From positions 124,001 through 188,000 of the forward strand of contig CAVYWS010000009.1 in assembly GCA_963772265.1 (NCBI GenBank): a DNA stretch of 64,000 nt, given 5' to 3'. The position numbers and the translations under genes are program-made. Positions 44,868 through 52,994 of this stretch are shown piece after piece. Under the pieces are notes generated by a model that did no database searches, was not told the origin of the DNA, and saw only the letters and a list, made by a program, of their open reading frames with translations. The number at the start of each line of letters is the position of its first letter. Position 1 is the first letter of the stretch. This DNA is from Mayfieldus sp963772265. Its GTDB lineage: Bacteria > Actinomycetota > Thermoleophilia > Solirubrobacterales > 70-9.

Positions 44868-45344
44868 TCAGCCGGCGGGCCGGTGGTACTCGTGAACCAC
44901 CGCGTGGCCCTTGCCTCGAGCGATCATCAGGCGGTTGGCCCAGAAAGCGAAGGGATAGGCGATCGCGAAGCCCAAGGCGATGCTGCCGTAGAACAGCGGA
45001 TCGTCGAGTCCCGCCTCCATCGCGCCGGGAACGAAGACGACCGTGAGGTTGTCGATTGCCTCCATGATCGTGATCGAGACGGTGTCGGCGGCGAGCGCGG
45101 TTGAGACGACCGCGCCGGCGGCAAGCCCCGCCCGAATCAAGGGCCGGGCCGTGAGGCCGAATCCGAACAGATAGGCCAGCCCGATCGCGAGCGCGATCTG
45201 TGCCGCGTTCCCCCAGCCCAGGGCGGTCGCCAGCGCCATCCCGCTCACCTCCCCGATCGCGCAACCGGTCAGGCAATGCGTCGTCGCGTTCAGTGCCAGT
45301 CGGTTGAGCTCAGCCGGCTCGCCAGCATGGGTTGCATCGTTCAT
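44868..45344 (-). CDS. DUF4396-family membrane protein
   Basis: 158 residues from ATG 45344. Four hydrophobic helices: CLTGCAIGEVSGMALATALGW, AAQIALAIGLAYLFGFGL, LAAGAVVSTALAADTVSITIM and FYGSIALGFAIAYPFAFWANRLM. The conserved THCLTGCAIGE motif with Cys and acidic residues could coordinate a metal ion. DUF4396 proteins commonly occur next to copper or heavy-metal genes. Here a CsoR-type operator (45360-45376) lies 16 bases upstream of the start. Confidence 0.78.
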   Translation of the reverse strand: MNDATHAGEPAELNRLALNATTHCLTGCAIGEVSGMALATALGWGNAAQIALAIGLAYLFGFGLTARPLIRAGLAAGAVVSTALAADTVSITIMEAIDNLTVVFVPGAMEAGLDDPLFYGSIALGFAIAYPFAFWANRLMIARGKGHAVVHEYHRPAG

Positions 45345-45359
45345 CTGGATCAGAGAGTT

Positions 45360-45376
45360 ATACCCCCTAGAGGTAT
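45360..45376. promoter_or_regulatory. CsoR-type operator 1
   Basis: ATACC-CCCTAGA-GGTAT, an inverted repeat with 5-bp arms, in the short gap between divergent DUF4396 and cyclase-YHS genes. It resembles the second site at 46851-46867 (ATACCC...GGGTAT) and the known actinobacterial CsoR boxes with TACCC/GGGTA half-sites. Binding by the CsoR encoded at 46554-46832 is inferred. Confidence 0.65.
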
Positions 45377-45382
45377 CTATTC

Positions 45383-46307
45383 TTGACGACGTGGCAGCCC
45401 GCCCCACCCCCGCCCGGCCCGCGCCCACTACGCTCACCCTCTCCCGTGGCCGAGGGCGAATCGCACACCTTCCTCTTCGCCGACCTGGCGGGCTTCACCG
45501 CCCTGACCGAGGCGCACGGCGACCTCGAGGCAGCCGAGATCGCGGAGCGATTCGCGGCCCATGTCAGAGCTCTGCTGTCCCGGTTCGGCGCCGCGGAGAT
45601 CAAGACCATCGGCGACGAGGTGATGGTCCGGGTCGACGACCCGGTGCAGGCTGTGAGGCTCGGCTTGCGAATCGTCGACGAGCTGGCCACTCCCGGCTCC
45701 CCGCCTGTTCGCGTGGGGATGCATTCAGGCCCGGCGCTGGAGCGCTCGGGCGACTGGTACGGGGCGACCGTCAACCTTGCCTCTCGCGTCTCGGGCGCCG
45801 CACACCCCGGCGAGGTGCTGGTCACCGGGGAGACGCGGCGCGAATGCGGGCAGCAGGACGGAATCGAGTTCCAGCGGCGCGGTGGGCGCCATTTCAAGCA
45901 CATCCCGGAACCGGTGCCGGTCTTCCTCGCGGTTGCTGCCGACCATTCCCCGATGGAGCTGGAGATCGATCCCGTCTGTCGGATGGCGGTGGATCCCGAC
46001 GGCGCCGAGGGCGTGAAGCACTGGCGCGGCGCGCCCTATTACTTCTGCTCCCCGGAGTGCCACCGGGCGTTCGAGCGAGGACCCGCGGCGCTTCGTGGCG
46101 AACAGCCCCGCCGCCCGGGCGGCGCGGGCCGGCTTCTACATCAACCTGACCACCTTCCTGATCGTCGGATCGGTCCACATCCTCTCCTGGGCCTTCGACT
46201 GGATGCAGATGGGCGAGCAATCCAACCCGCCGATGTTTGTGTACCTCGGCGCGATCTGGGCGATTGGGCTCGTGCTGCACTTCCGCGCCGTCCGCCGCGT
46301 GCTCTGA
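45383..46307 (+). CDS. Class III nucleotide cyclase fused to a YHS domain and two membrane helices (frameshifted)
   Basis: About 308 residues. The cyclase domain (about 25-190) has metal-binding FADLAGFTALTEAHG and IKTIGDEVM, and YGATVNLASRVSGAAHPGEVLVTG with the catalytic Asn and Arg. The YHS domain (about 192-235) has DPVCRMAVDPDG and YYFCSPECHRAF. A frame change near 46075 leads to the C-terminal helices GFYINLTTFLIVGSVHILSW and YLGAIWAIGLVLHFRAV. The domains fit a membrane-attached cyclase with a metal-binding sensor. TTG 45383 is the likely start (TATCTA upstream), with GTG 45446 as the alternative. CsoR operator 1 is immediately upstream. Confidence 0.78.
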
Positions 46308-46317
46308 TCCGTGGCGG

Positions 46318-46551
46318 CTAGACGCCGGCCGCTTCGCCGGGCGGTTGCTCCCCGGTCAGGACGGCCTTTCGCTCTCGGTACTCCTCCAGATCGATCGCGC
46401 CGATCACCAGCCCCCAGAAGACGAGCATTCCGAGCATCATCGCGATCCACCACCCGGCGCCGTAATCGCCGTGCATGTCGAACCCGTCGGCCAGCAGGAT
46501 CGCCGTGGAGCACGAGAGAGCGAGCTCGCCAACCGGTGTCCACGGCTTCAT
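46318..46551 (-). CDS. Small membrane protein with SHOCT-like C-terminus
   Basis: 77 residues. One long hydrophobic helix (GWWIAMMLGMLVFWGLVIGAI) follows CSTAILLADGFDMHGDYG, and the end LEEYRERKAVLTG is the second half of a SHOCT motif. The first half of the SHOCT domain seems absent, perhaps by a small deletion. SHOCT membrane proteins often accompany copper and heavy-metal systems. It starts 2 bases after csoR stops, so the two are co-transcribed. Confidence 0.7.
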   Translation of the reverse strand: MKPWTPVGELALSCSTAILLADGFDMHGDYGAGWWIAMMLGMLVFWGLVIGAIDLEEYRERKAVLTGEQPPGEAAGV

Positions 46552-46553
46552 CG

Positions 46554-46832
46554 CTAACTGCCCACGAATCGCCCCACCGCGCCCATCAGCTCCGCGGCCT
46601 TGTCGGCGCGGTCCTGCCGGCTGCCCTCCTGCATGCAGTTGCGAACGTGGCCGTCGAGGAGCCCGAGCGCGATGCTGTCGAGCGCTGCCTGCGCGGCCTG
46701 GATCTGGGTCAGGACGTCGATGCAGTAGCGCTCCTCGTCGATCATCCCTGCCACCCCTCGCACCTGGCCCTCCACGCGAGCCAGGCGTTTGAGAAGCTGG
46801 TCCTTCGATGCCATGTATCCAGGAGAAGTCAT
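46554..46832 (-). CDS. csoR: Metal-sensing repressor CsoR
   Basis: 92 residues of the CsoR/DUF156 family. The helix motif LLKRLARVEGQVRGVAGMIDE, the Cys in EERYCIDVLTQIQ, and His and Cys in DGHVRNCMQEG form the C-H-C Cu(I) site. A Met seven codons in (ASKDQLL) is an alternative start. CsoR is a tetrameric repressor released by copper. The gene faces operator 2 and is followed by the SHOCT-like gene. The metal actually sensed here is inferred. Confidence 0.92.
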   Translation of the reverse strand: MTSPGYMASKDQLLKRLARVEGQVRGVAGMIDEERYCIDVLTQIQAAQAALDSIALGLLDGHVRNCMQEGSRQDRADKAAELMGAVGRFVGS

Positions 46833-46850
46833 CTGCTGCGTGGGCAGGCT

Positions 46851-46867
46851 ATACCCTATAGGGGTAT
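46851..46867. promoter_or_regulatory. CsoR-type operator 2
   Basis: ATACCC-TATAG-GGGTAT (46851-46867), an inverted repeat with 6-bp arms between divergent csoR and the permease-YHS gene (start 46901). It matches the classic CsoR half-sites and would control both the repressor and the permease. Confidence 0.82.
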
Positions 46868-46900
46868 GGTGTCAAGCGACCCCCGCGTGGGAGCGGTGCA

Positions 46901-48170
46901 GTGAATGACGTCATCAACACCATCGGCGAGGGCTTCAAGCAGTCCTTCCTGATGGCCTATGAGGTCTGGTGGGCACTCGTCCTCGGATTCGCGATCTCGG
47001 CGATCGTGCAGGCCTGGGTGCCTCGCGAGCGGATCGAGAGCGCCCTCGCGGGGACCGGGTTCGGTGCGGTGGCGCGGGCGACCGGACTCGGCGCGGCCTC
47101 CTCCTCGTGCTCCTACGCGGCGATCGCGATCGCGAAGTCGCTGTTTCAGAAGGGCGCCTCGGCGGTCACCGCCCTGGCTTTCCAGTTCGCGTCCACGAAC
47201 CTGGTCTGGGAACTGGGATTGGTGATCTGGGTGCTGATGGGCTGGCAGTTCACCCTCGCCGAGTTCGTCGGCGGGATCATCCTCATCGCGCTGATGGCGG
47301 TCCTGCTGCGACGGTTCGTTTCACCCCGGGTCGAGGGGGCCGCGCGCGAGCACGCTCAGCGCGCCCAGGCCGACCATCAGCACCACAGCGCGGGCGAGCG
47401 GATGGGCTGGCGCGAGCGCCTCACTTCGCCATCCGCATGGTCGGATGTCGCCCACAACTTCCGCGCCGACTGGCAGATGCTGTGGAAGGAGATCACCGCC
47501 GGATTCCTGCTCGCCGGCTTCATCGGGCTGCTCGGAGACGACTTCTTCAACGGGTTGTTCCTGAAGGACGCCCCGGCGGGGGTCGAGACGATCGAGAACG
47601 TGATCGTCGGGCCAATCATCGCGGTGCTGAGCTTCGTCTGCTCGGTTGGCAACGTGCCGCTGGCGGCGGTGCTTTGGTCAGGAGGGATCAGCTTCGCCGG
47701 CGTCATCGCCTTCATCTTCGCCGACCTGATCGTGCTCCCGATCGTCGCCGCCTATCGCAAGTACTACGGATGGGATTTCGCCTGGCGCATCACGGCGCTG
47801 ATGTTCGTGACGATCGTGATCGCGGCGCTGATCGTCGACGCGATCTTCAGCGCTGCGGGGCTGATCCCGGACACCCGCCCCTCCAAGAGCGACATCTTCG
47901 GCTCCATCGAGCTCGACTACAAGCTCGTGCTCAACCTGATCGCCGTGGCCATCTTCTCGGCCCTCTTCTACGTGACGATGCGCCGCGGTGTGACCGACCC
48001 CGTGTGCGGGATGAAGGTCGACCGCTCAAGAGCGCGGCGATCCGCATTACGCAGGGAAGACTTACTTCTTCTGCTCAGAGGACTGCCAAGAGCAGTTCGA
48101 TGCAGAACCCGAGCGCTATCTCGCACCGCCCGGCGAGGCCGCGGAGTCCCGGGTCGTCCACGCGAGCTGA
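46901..48170 (+). CDS. Permease (YraQ/DUF318 family) fused to a C-terminal YHS domain (frameshifted)
   Basis: About 423 residues. Eight or more hydrophobic helices with the family core GAASSSCSYAAIAIAKSLF, ALAFQFASTNLVWELG and SFVCSVGNVPLAAVLWSGG (Cys and Asn residues of the permease motifs). A His-rich cytosolic loop (ADHQHHSAGERMGWRERL) lies in the middle. The C-terminal YHS domain DPVCGMKVD continues after a frame change near 48023 as HYAGKTYFFCSEDCQEQFDAEPERYLAPP and ends at TGA 48168-48170. The unshifted frame runs to 48181. Spacing between CGM and GKTY is 14 residues only if two bases are restored. Metal or metalloid efflux under CsoR control is inferred. Confidence 0.87.
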
Positions 48171-48185
48171 CCGGCAGCTGACCGG

Positions 48186-48560
48186 CTAGACCGGAATGCG
48201 GTCCCGCCTGCGCCGGCCGACCTCGTCCCAGAAGCGGCGCTCGAAGTCGTCCCAGTCGATCGGAAGCGGGGAAGGATCGTCGCCGGAGGGCGGCTTGGGG
48301 CGGCCCTCGTACTCCTCTCCCCCGTCCCCAGGGTCGGAGCGGTTGTGCAGCAGCATCGCGCAGCTGCTCGTCCCCATCACCGCCAGCGCGTACGCGGTGC
48401 CCTTGGCCAGCTCGGTCGCCGTCTCCATCGCCCAGATCAGGGCCGGGACGAATGCCGCCGCGCAGGCGCAGGCCACGACGATGATTGCCGTGCGGTCGGT
48501 CTCCCGACAGCCCCAAGCCCAGCCTCCCAGGATGAACAACGGCGGAAAGACGTAGAGCAC
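48186..48560 (-). CDS. Small membrane protein of unknown function
   Basis: 124 residues. Two or three hydrophobic segments (LYVFPPLFILGGWAWG, TAIIVVACACAAAFVPALIWAM, GTAYALAVMGTSSCAMLL) precede a charged cytosolic tail ending RRFWDEVGRRRRDRIPV. Not recognised. It converges on the permease gene. Confidence 0.55.
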   Translation of the reverse strand: MLYVFPPLFILGGWAWGCRETDRTAIIVVACACAAAFVPALIWAMETATELAKGTAYALAVMGTSSCAMLLHNRSDPGDGGEEYEGRPKPPSGDDPSPLPIDWDDFERRFWDEVGRRRRDRIPV

Positions 48561-48582
48561 GAATTCCAGGGTAGCGCTGCGG

Positions 48583-48870
48583 CTAACGGCTTGACAACTC
48601 GGTCTCGAGCCTCTCCGCGTAGAACTCCTCCCATGCCTGATCGGGGCCCTCGGCGGTGTAGTCCTGGTCGAGCTTGACCAGCATGTAGACGAGCTCGCTT
48701 CGCACCGGCGCTCCGCCGAGCAGGTCGGGTAGCTCCGACAGCTTGATCAGCCAGTCGGCATACCAGGAGGCCCAATCGTCGTCGGCCCCGTCGCTGATTC
48801 GGAACACCTGGTGGTGGGTCTCGCCGGCTTCGTGCAGCAGGTCGCTTATCTGCCTCGCGTTCTCAGTCAC
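48583..48870 (-). CDS. Small conserved-looking protein of unknown function
   Basis: 95 residues, helical and acidic: TENARQISDLLHEAGETHHQVF, ADDDWASWYADWLIKLSELPDLL, ELVYMLVKLDQDYTAEG and WEEFYAERLETELSS. GTG 48870 is chosen because a GAGGAG ribosome site precedes it; the frame is open to 48987 without support. Trp and Tyr-rich small helical proteins like this are common in soil actinobacteria. Function unknown. Confidence 0.72.
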   Translation of the reverse strand: MTENARQISDLLHEAGETHHQVFRISDGADDDWASWYADWLIKLSELPDLLGGAPVRSELVYMLVKLDQDYTAEGPDQAWEEFYAERLETELSSR

Positions 48871-49025
48871 GTCGCTCCTCCTCGTCGGGTTGGGATTTGG
48901 TCCGGCCTGGCGCCCGGGCGTTACGGCGGCGTAACGGCCGCCCGGCGGTCGAGGACTGAAAATCGATGAACTCGATTGCAATCGCACTGCCCCTCGGCCC
49001 GCCGGCGCGCGAATATAGGCCGCTC

Positions 49026-49691
49026 ATGGTGCGGCTGAAGGAGCGGTTGGGCCAGGCGGATCCAGAGGCGGAGCTCGTGCAGCGGCTGCGCGACGGCGAC
49101 GAGGCCGCCTTCGAGCAGCTGGTCTCGGAATACGGGGCGGCGATGCTGAGGGTGGCGCGGCTGTTCGTTCGCGACCGCGCGGTCGCCGAGGAGGTCGTCC
49201 AGGAGACCTGGCTCGCGGTCCTCAACGGCATCGACTCCTTCGAGGGCCGCTCGACCCTGAAGACGTGGATCTTTCGCATCCTCAGCAACCGCGCCAAGAC
49301 CCGGGCCGAGCGCGAGGGCCGCACCGTGCCGCTCTCGGCGCTCGCCGCCGCTGACGCGGAGGGAGGCGATGCCTCGGTCGACCCCGATCGCTTCTTCGGC
49401 CCCGACCATCCGCGCTCCGCCTACCAGTGGGCGGCCCCTCCGCGCGCCTGGCCCCAGGACAAGGTGCTGGAGCACGAGACTCTCGACCTGATCCAGAGCA
49501 CGATCGAGTCGCTCCCCGACGCCCAGCGCGAGGTGATCCGCCTGCGCGACGTCGAGGGCTGGGACGCGAAGGAGGTCGCGGAGGCGCTGGAGATCAGCGA
49601 CGCCAACCAGCGCGTGCTGCTGCACCGCGCCCGCAGCAGGGTGCGGGCTGCCCTGGAGGACTACCTCGACCCGGAGGCGGGATCGCGATGA
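49026..49691 (+). CDS. ECF RNA polymerase sigma factor (RpoE-like)
   Basis: About 221 residues from ATG 49026, which lies six bases after TATAGG (49014-49019), a leaderless pattern; the frame extends to 48966. Region 2 (FEQLVSEYGAAMLRVARLFV, AEEVVQETWLAVLNGI, WIFRILSNRAKTRAERE) and region 4 (LPDAQREVIRLRDVEGWDAKEVAEALEIS, LLHRARSRVRAALEDYL) are clear. The anti-sigma gene overlaps by 4 bases (ATGA), so the pair is translationally coupled. Confidence 0.92.
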   Translation: MVRLKERLGQADPEAELVQRLRDGDEAAFEQLVSEYGAAMLRVARLFVRDRAVAEEVVQETWLAVLNGIDSFEGRSTLKTWIFRILSNRAKTRAEREGRTVPLSALAAADAEGGDASVDPDRFFGPDHPRSAYQWAAPPRAWPQDKVLEHETLDLIQSTIESLPDAQREVIRLRDVEGWDAKEVAEALEISDANQRVLLHRARSRVRAALEDYLDPEAGSR

Positions 49692-49964
49692 TCGGCGTCT
49701 TTCGCAGGCGAAACCCGATCAGCTGCCAGGAGCTGGTCGAGCTGGTGACCGACTATCTCGACGGCGCGCTGTCGCGCTCGGACCGCTCGCGCTTCGAGGC
49801 CCACATCGGCGAGTGCGAGCACTGCAGCGCCTACCTGGTGCAGATGCGAGCTCACGATCGAGGCGACCGGGCGCCTGACCGAAGAGAGCATCGATCCCCA
49901 GGCCCGCGACGAGCTGCTCGCGGCCTTCCGGGACTGGAAGCGCGGCCGGGGCGCCCCGGCCTAG
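49688..49964 (+). CDS. Zinc-finger (zf-HC2) anti-sigma factor (frameshifted)
   Basis: About 92 residues. ISCQELVELVTDYLDGAL and FEAHIGECEHCSAYLVQM contain the H-x3-C-x2-C zinc motif of ZAS anti-sigma factors, which sequester an ECF sigma factor until the thiols are oxidised. A frame change near 49849 gives the C-terminus LTIEATGRLTEESIDPQARDELLAAFRDWK and TAG at 49962-49964. There is no membrane helix, so it is a soluble type. It overlaps the sigma gene start to stop. Confidence 0.86.
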
Positions 49965-50167
49965 CTCGACTTCTTGCCGCCCTCGCGGCCCGCGGCCCGC
50001 TTCTGGGATTTGCTGCCGCCGCTGCCCTTGCCGCTCTTCTTGCCCCCCTTGCTGGAGGCATTCGGCGAGTTCGCGATCGAGGCTGCGCGCTGCTTGCTCA
50101 TCCCCTTCTTGCGAAGGCCCTCGTACTGCTTGTCGTCTTTGACGCTGGGTCCGTGGTCTTTTGCCAT
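49961..50167 (-). CDS. Small KGG/stress-type basic protein (DUF7218-like)
   Basis: 68 residues. AKDHGPSVKDDKQYEGLRKKGMSKQRAASIANSP is the typical Rho-termination-like helix of small KGG proteins, and the C-terminal half is a Lys/Gly/Ser-rich tail (SSKGGKKSGKGSGGSKSQKR). Very basic and probably nucleic-acid binding. Its stop overlaps the end of the anti-sigma gene by 4 bases. Confidence 0.8.
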   Translation of the reverse strand: MAKDHGPSVKDDKQYEGLRKKGMSKQRAASIANSPNASSKGGKKSGKGSGGSKSQKRAAGREGGKKSS

Positions 50168-50201
50168 GGACGCGGGCTACCCGCGGCGCAGCGCCTTAGT
50201 C

Positions 50202-50852
50202 CTAGCCGGGATGCGGCATGTGCTCCCAGCCCTTGACCGTGTTGCCCTCGGGCGGGATCGGGTTCTGCTTCAGGATCCGCGCCAGGTGGACGACGTTGTG
50301 GGCCATCCAGGTCGAGGTCTTCTGGGTGTAGGCGTGGTCCTTGCCGCCGGCCTCGATGAATGACGGGCCCGGCCCGGCGTCGCCGACCCAGTAGGTGTCG
50401 GCGTTGGGCGGGATCGCAAAGCCGAGGTGGGTGAGGTTGAACAGGGTCGTCTCCGCGCAGGCGTGGGCGCCGTCCTCGTTGCCGGTCACGACGACACCGC
50501 CGACCTTGTTGTACATCGGGTACTGGCCGGCCTCGTTCGTCTCCTCGTAGGTGCCGTCGAGGCGCTCGATCACCATCTGGGCGACGCTCGAGCGGACTCC
50601 GAACCAGATCGACATCGCCATGATCAGGATGTCCGCGGCCTTGACCTTCTCGAGGATCTCGGGCCACTGGTCGCCTTCGCCCATGTCCGAGACGACGCCG
50701 AACGGGATCTCGTAGTCAACCGGCCGGATCACCTCCGACTCGACGTCCAGCTCGTCGAAGTGGGCGCGGACCATGTCGATCAGGGCCTCGGTGTTGGAGG
50801 CCTCGGGTGACTTCTTCAGGGTGCAGTTGAGAAACAGCGCGTTGAGTTCCAT
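50202..50852 (-). CDS. NAD(P)H-dependent flavodoxin-fold oxidoreductase
   Basis: 216 residues. N-terminal strand ELNALFLNCTLKKSPEASNTEALI, FMN-binding IMAMSIWFGVRSSVAQMVIERLDG and VVTGNEDGAHACAETTLFNLTHLG match the flavodoxin_2/NADPH-dependent FMN reductase fold. The reductant acceptor is unknown. A small quinone or azo substrate is typical. Confidence 0.85.
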   Translation of the reverse strand: MELNALFLNCTLKKSPEASNTEALIDMVRAHFDELDVESEVIRPVDYEIPFGVVSDMGEGDQWPEILEKVKAADILIMAMSIWFGVRSSVAQMVIERLDGTYEETNEAGQYPMYNKVGGVVVTGNEDGAHACAETTLFNLTHLGFAIPPNADTYWVGDAGPGPSFIEAGGKDHAYTQKTSTWMAHNVVHLARILKQNPIPPEGNTVKGWEHMPHPG

Positions 50853-50909
50853 TGCGCCTAGTCCTACCAGCGCCGAGCCCGTTACGTAGCCCGGCTAGCA
50901 TCCCGCCGC

Positions 50910-51660
50910 ATGCGTGACGCGATCAGACGGGCATTGGCGTCGCCGCCACCGCGGGGCGCGGTGGTGGTGGTCGTCGTCGGTCTGCTCGTGACCCTGGCGG
51001 CGGTGGCGCTCTCGAGGACACCGGGCGCTTCGGGCACCGACGTCTCCTACAAGAGCAAGACCCCCGTACCCGACTCCGCCACGGTGCCGTTCGGCAAGGG
51101 CGGCAACACCCAGATCGTCGACGGCGCTGATCTCGAAGACCGAGCGCGACGAGACCGGCAGGGCGCGGCTGTTCACGCTCGAGATCTCACTTCGGGCCAA
51201 GGCGCCGACCGGGATGAAGATCGACTCGGTTCGCTGCCAGGTCAAGTTCCCCCGCGGCGTGCACATCGGCCAGAGCGAGGGGCGCCGGGCCGCCTTCCCG
51301 CGCACCCTCGCCGACAGCGCCGACGACGCGATCAAGGATCGGGTCCCGGTCGAGTTCCTGATCGAGGGGACCGAGCAGGCGGGCGTGCCGCTGCGAAACG
51401 CGTTCTTCAAGTTCGTGCGCGGCGGCAACCCCGCAGTCGAGTGGCCGAACCTCAACGAGGGCCAGCACACCTGGCTCTGGAAGTACCCGACGCCGGTGGC
51501 GAGAACGCGGGACAACTTCGCCGTGATCATGCTCGCCGGCGGCGGCCAGACGGTGACGCTGGCCTGCACCCCCGAGGCCTCGGCAAAGGCGGGGGGAGCC
51601 GGGGCGAACGGCGCCGAGCCGGTCAGCGCGACGGTGCAGACCGCGGTCAAGCTGCACTGA
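50910..51660 (+). CDS. Membrane-anchored protein of unknown function (frameshifted)
   Basis: About 250 residues. One N-terminal transmembrane helix (RGAVVVVVVGLLVTLAAVALS) is followed by an external part. After a frame change near 51125 it continues LISKTERDETGRARLFTLEISLRAKAPTGMKIDSVRCQVKFPRG, FLIEGTEQAGVPLRNAFFKFVRGG and QTVTLACTPEAS. Two Cys (RCQV, ACTP) could form a disulphide. The fold looks all beta. It ends 20 bases before ccdA, so the two may work together in the envelope. Confidence 0.66.
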
Positions 51661-51680
51661 GGCTTCGGTAGCTTCGGCCC

Positions 51681-52427
51681 ATGTCCAGCGATCCGGCAGC
51701 AGGCGTGGGCGTCTTGACGGCTCTCTGGGCCGGGATCGTCTCCTTCCTCTCCCCTTGCGTGCTGCCGCTGGTCCCGGGATATCTCTCGGCGGTCACCGGC
51801 GTCTCGGTGGGCGAGCTCGAAGACGCCGGCTGGCGGCGGGTGCTGCTGCCCAGCCTTCTGTTCGTGGCCAGCTTCTCGACCATCTTCATCCTGCTCGGGC
51901 TGACCGCAACCGGGATCGGCTCCACCCTCAACGAACACCAGGACCTGCTCGAGAAGATCTCCGCCGGCCTGATCATCGCGATGGGGGTGCTGTTCGTCGC
52001 CTCCCCGTTCGTCCCGATGCTGAGCCGCGAGTGGCACGTCGACGCGTTGATGAGCCGAGCCGGCAAGGGCGGCCCGGTGATCGCCGGCGCCGCCTTCGGC
52101 GTCGCCTGGACCCCCTGCATCGGGCCGACCCTGGGCGCGATCCTCTCCGCCGCGGCGCTGACCGACTCGGCCGGTCGCGGGGCTTTTCTGCTCGCCGTCT
52201 ACTCGGCCGGCCTCGCGATCCCCTTTCTGGTCACCGCGCTGGCCTTCTCGCGGATGACGGTCGCCTTCGAGGCGGTCAAGCGCCACTACCCCGTGATCAT
52301 CGCCAGCGGCGGCGTGATCCTGATCGCGATGGGCGTGCTGATCTGGACCGGCGAGTTCTTCCAGCTCAACGTCGAGGCGCAGAAGTGGCTCAGCGACCTC
52401 GGGCTGGACTTCTGGAACAACGTCTAG
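51681..52427 (+). CDS. ccdA: Cytochrome c biogenesis protein CcdA
   Basis: 248 residues with six hydrophobic helices. The two conserved Cys lie in helices 1 and 4: SFLSPCVLPLVPGYLSAVTG and WTPCIGPTLGAILSAAA. CcdA carries electrons from thioredoxin across the membrane to reduce apocytochrome or other exported thiol proteins. TAGCTT (51669-51674) lies six bases before ATG, the leaderless pattern. No resA/ccmG partner is visible here. Confidence 0.93.
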   Translation: MSSDPAAGVGVLTALWAGIVSFLSPCVLPLVPGYLSAVTGVSVGELEDAGWRRVLLPSLLFVASFSTIFILLGLTATGIGSTLNEHQDLLEKISAGLIIAMGVLFVASPFVPMLSREWHVDALMSRAGKGGPVIAGAAFGVAWTPCIGPTLGAILSAAALTDSAGRGAFLLAVYSAGLAIPFLVTALAFSRMTVAFEAVKRHYPVIIASGGVILIAMGVLIWTGEFFQLNVEAQKWLSDLGLDFWNNV

Positions 52428-52439
52428 GCGCTGGACGGC

Positions 52440-52601
52440 CTAGCGATCCGAGAGCCGGAAGCCGCCCTTGTAGCGGCGCCCGGTGCCGATGATCCGCACC
52501 GGTGACGTGGAGACCTGAATCGGGCCGTTCGCCGATACCGGGCGCGCGACGCCGGGCATGACGCTGTGCGAACTGGGCTTCTCCACCGGATTCTTTCCCA
52601 C
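52440..52601 (-). CDS. Short conserved-looking protein (53 aa)
   Basis: Below the usual size cut. GTG 52601 follows AGGGAAGGAC, a good ribosome site. The peptide GKNPVEKPSSHSVMPGVARPV then GPIQVSTSPVRIIGTGRRYKGGFRLSDR is in one frame and ends 13 bases after the convergent ccdA stop. The regular basic C-terminus and good codon use suggest a real gene. Function unknown. Confidence 0.5.
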   Translation of the reverse strand: MGKNPVEKPSSHSVMPGVARPVSANGPIQVSTSPVRIIGTGRRYKGGFRLSDR

Positions 52602-52703
52602 GTCCTTCCCTTCGGCGCGGGGTGGTGCCGGCCAAAGGGCAAGGGCCTCGGAAGTGCGAGAAGGGGCGAGCCGCAGAGCCGACTAGTTGGTACGAGTTGG
52701 CGC

Positions 52704-52973
52704 TCAGCGCTCGATCTCGAGCGGATCGCCGACGAGCTCGGTCTCCTCGAGCTCGGTTCCGTCGCCCTCTCGCGAGCAGACGATCCGGAAGCGCCCGGTG
52801 CCCAGATTCGGGTCGGGGACGACCGGCAGGCCGCGGACCTCGTCCCAGCCCAGCCTCTCGGCCTCGAACGGGTTCATCCGCACCTCGGAGGCCGGGAACG
52901 GGCAGCCGGCGTTGTGCTGGTCGATTGCCAGCGAGATCGCCTCGAGGTTCTTGGCCTCCGCGGAGCTGATGAC
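52704..52973 (-). CDS. Small protein of about 90 aa with unclear start
   Basis: In one minus-strand frame ending at TGA 52704-52706: SSAEAKNLEAISLAIDQHNAG, CPFPASEVRMNPFEAERLGWDE, VRGLPVVPDPNLGTGRFRIVCSREGDG and ELVGDPLEIER. It reads like a real protein with two Cys. There is no ATG, GTG or TTG before the first sensible residue, only GTC/ATC next to a TAGACT box, so the start may be hit by a sequence error. In-frame GTG 52883 and ATG 52877 would remove the N-terminal third. Confidence 0.5.
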   Translation of the reverse strand, partial: VISSAEAKNLEAISLAIDQHNAGCPFPASEVRMNPFEAERLGWDEVRGLPVVPDPNLGTGRFRIVCSREGDGTELEETELVGDPLEIER

Positions 52974-52994
52974 CCTGAGTCTAGGCGCTGCGGG

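Noticed and set aside
45360..45376. Hairpin terminator instead of an operator
   Set aside because: It has short arms, no T tract, and lies between divergent starts, and it resembles the second site next to csoR.
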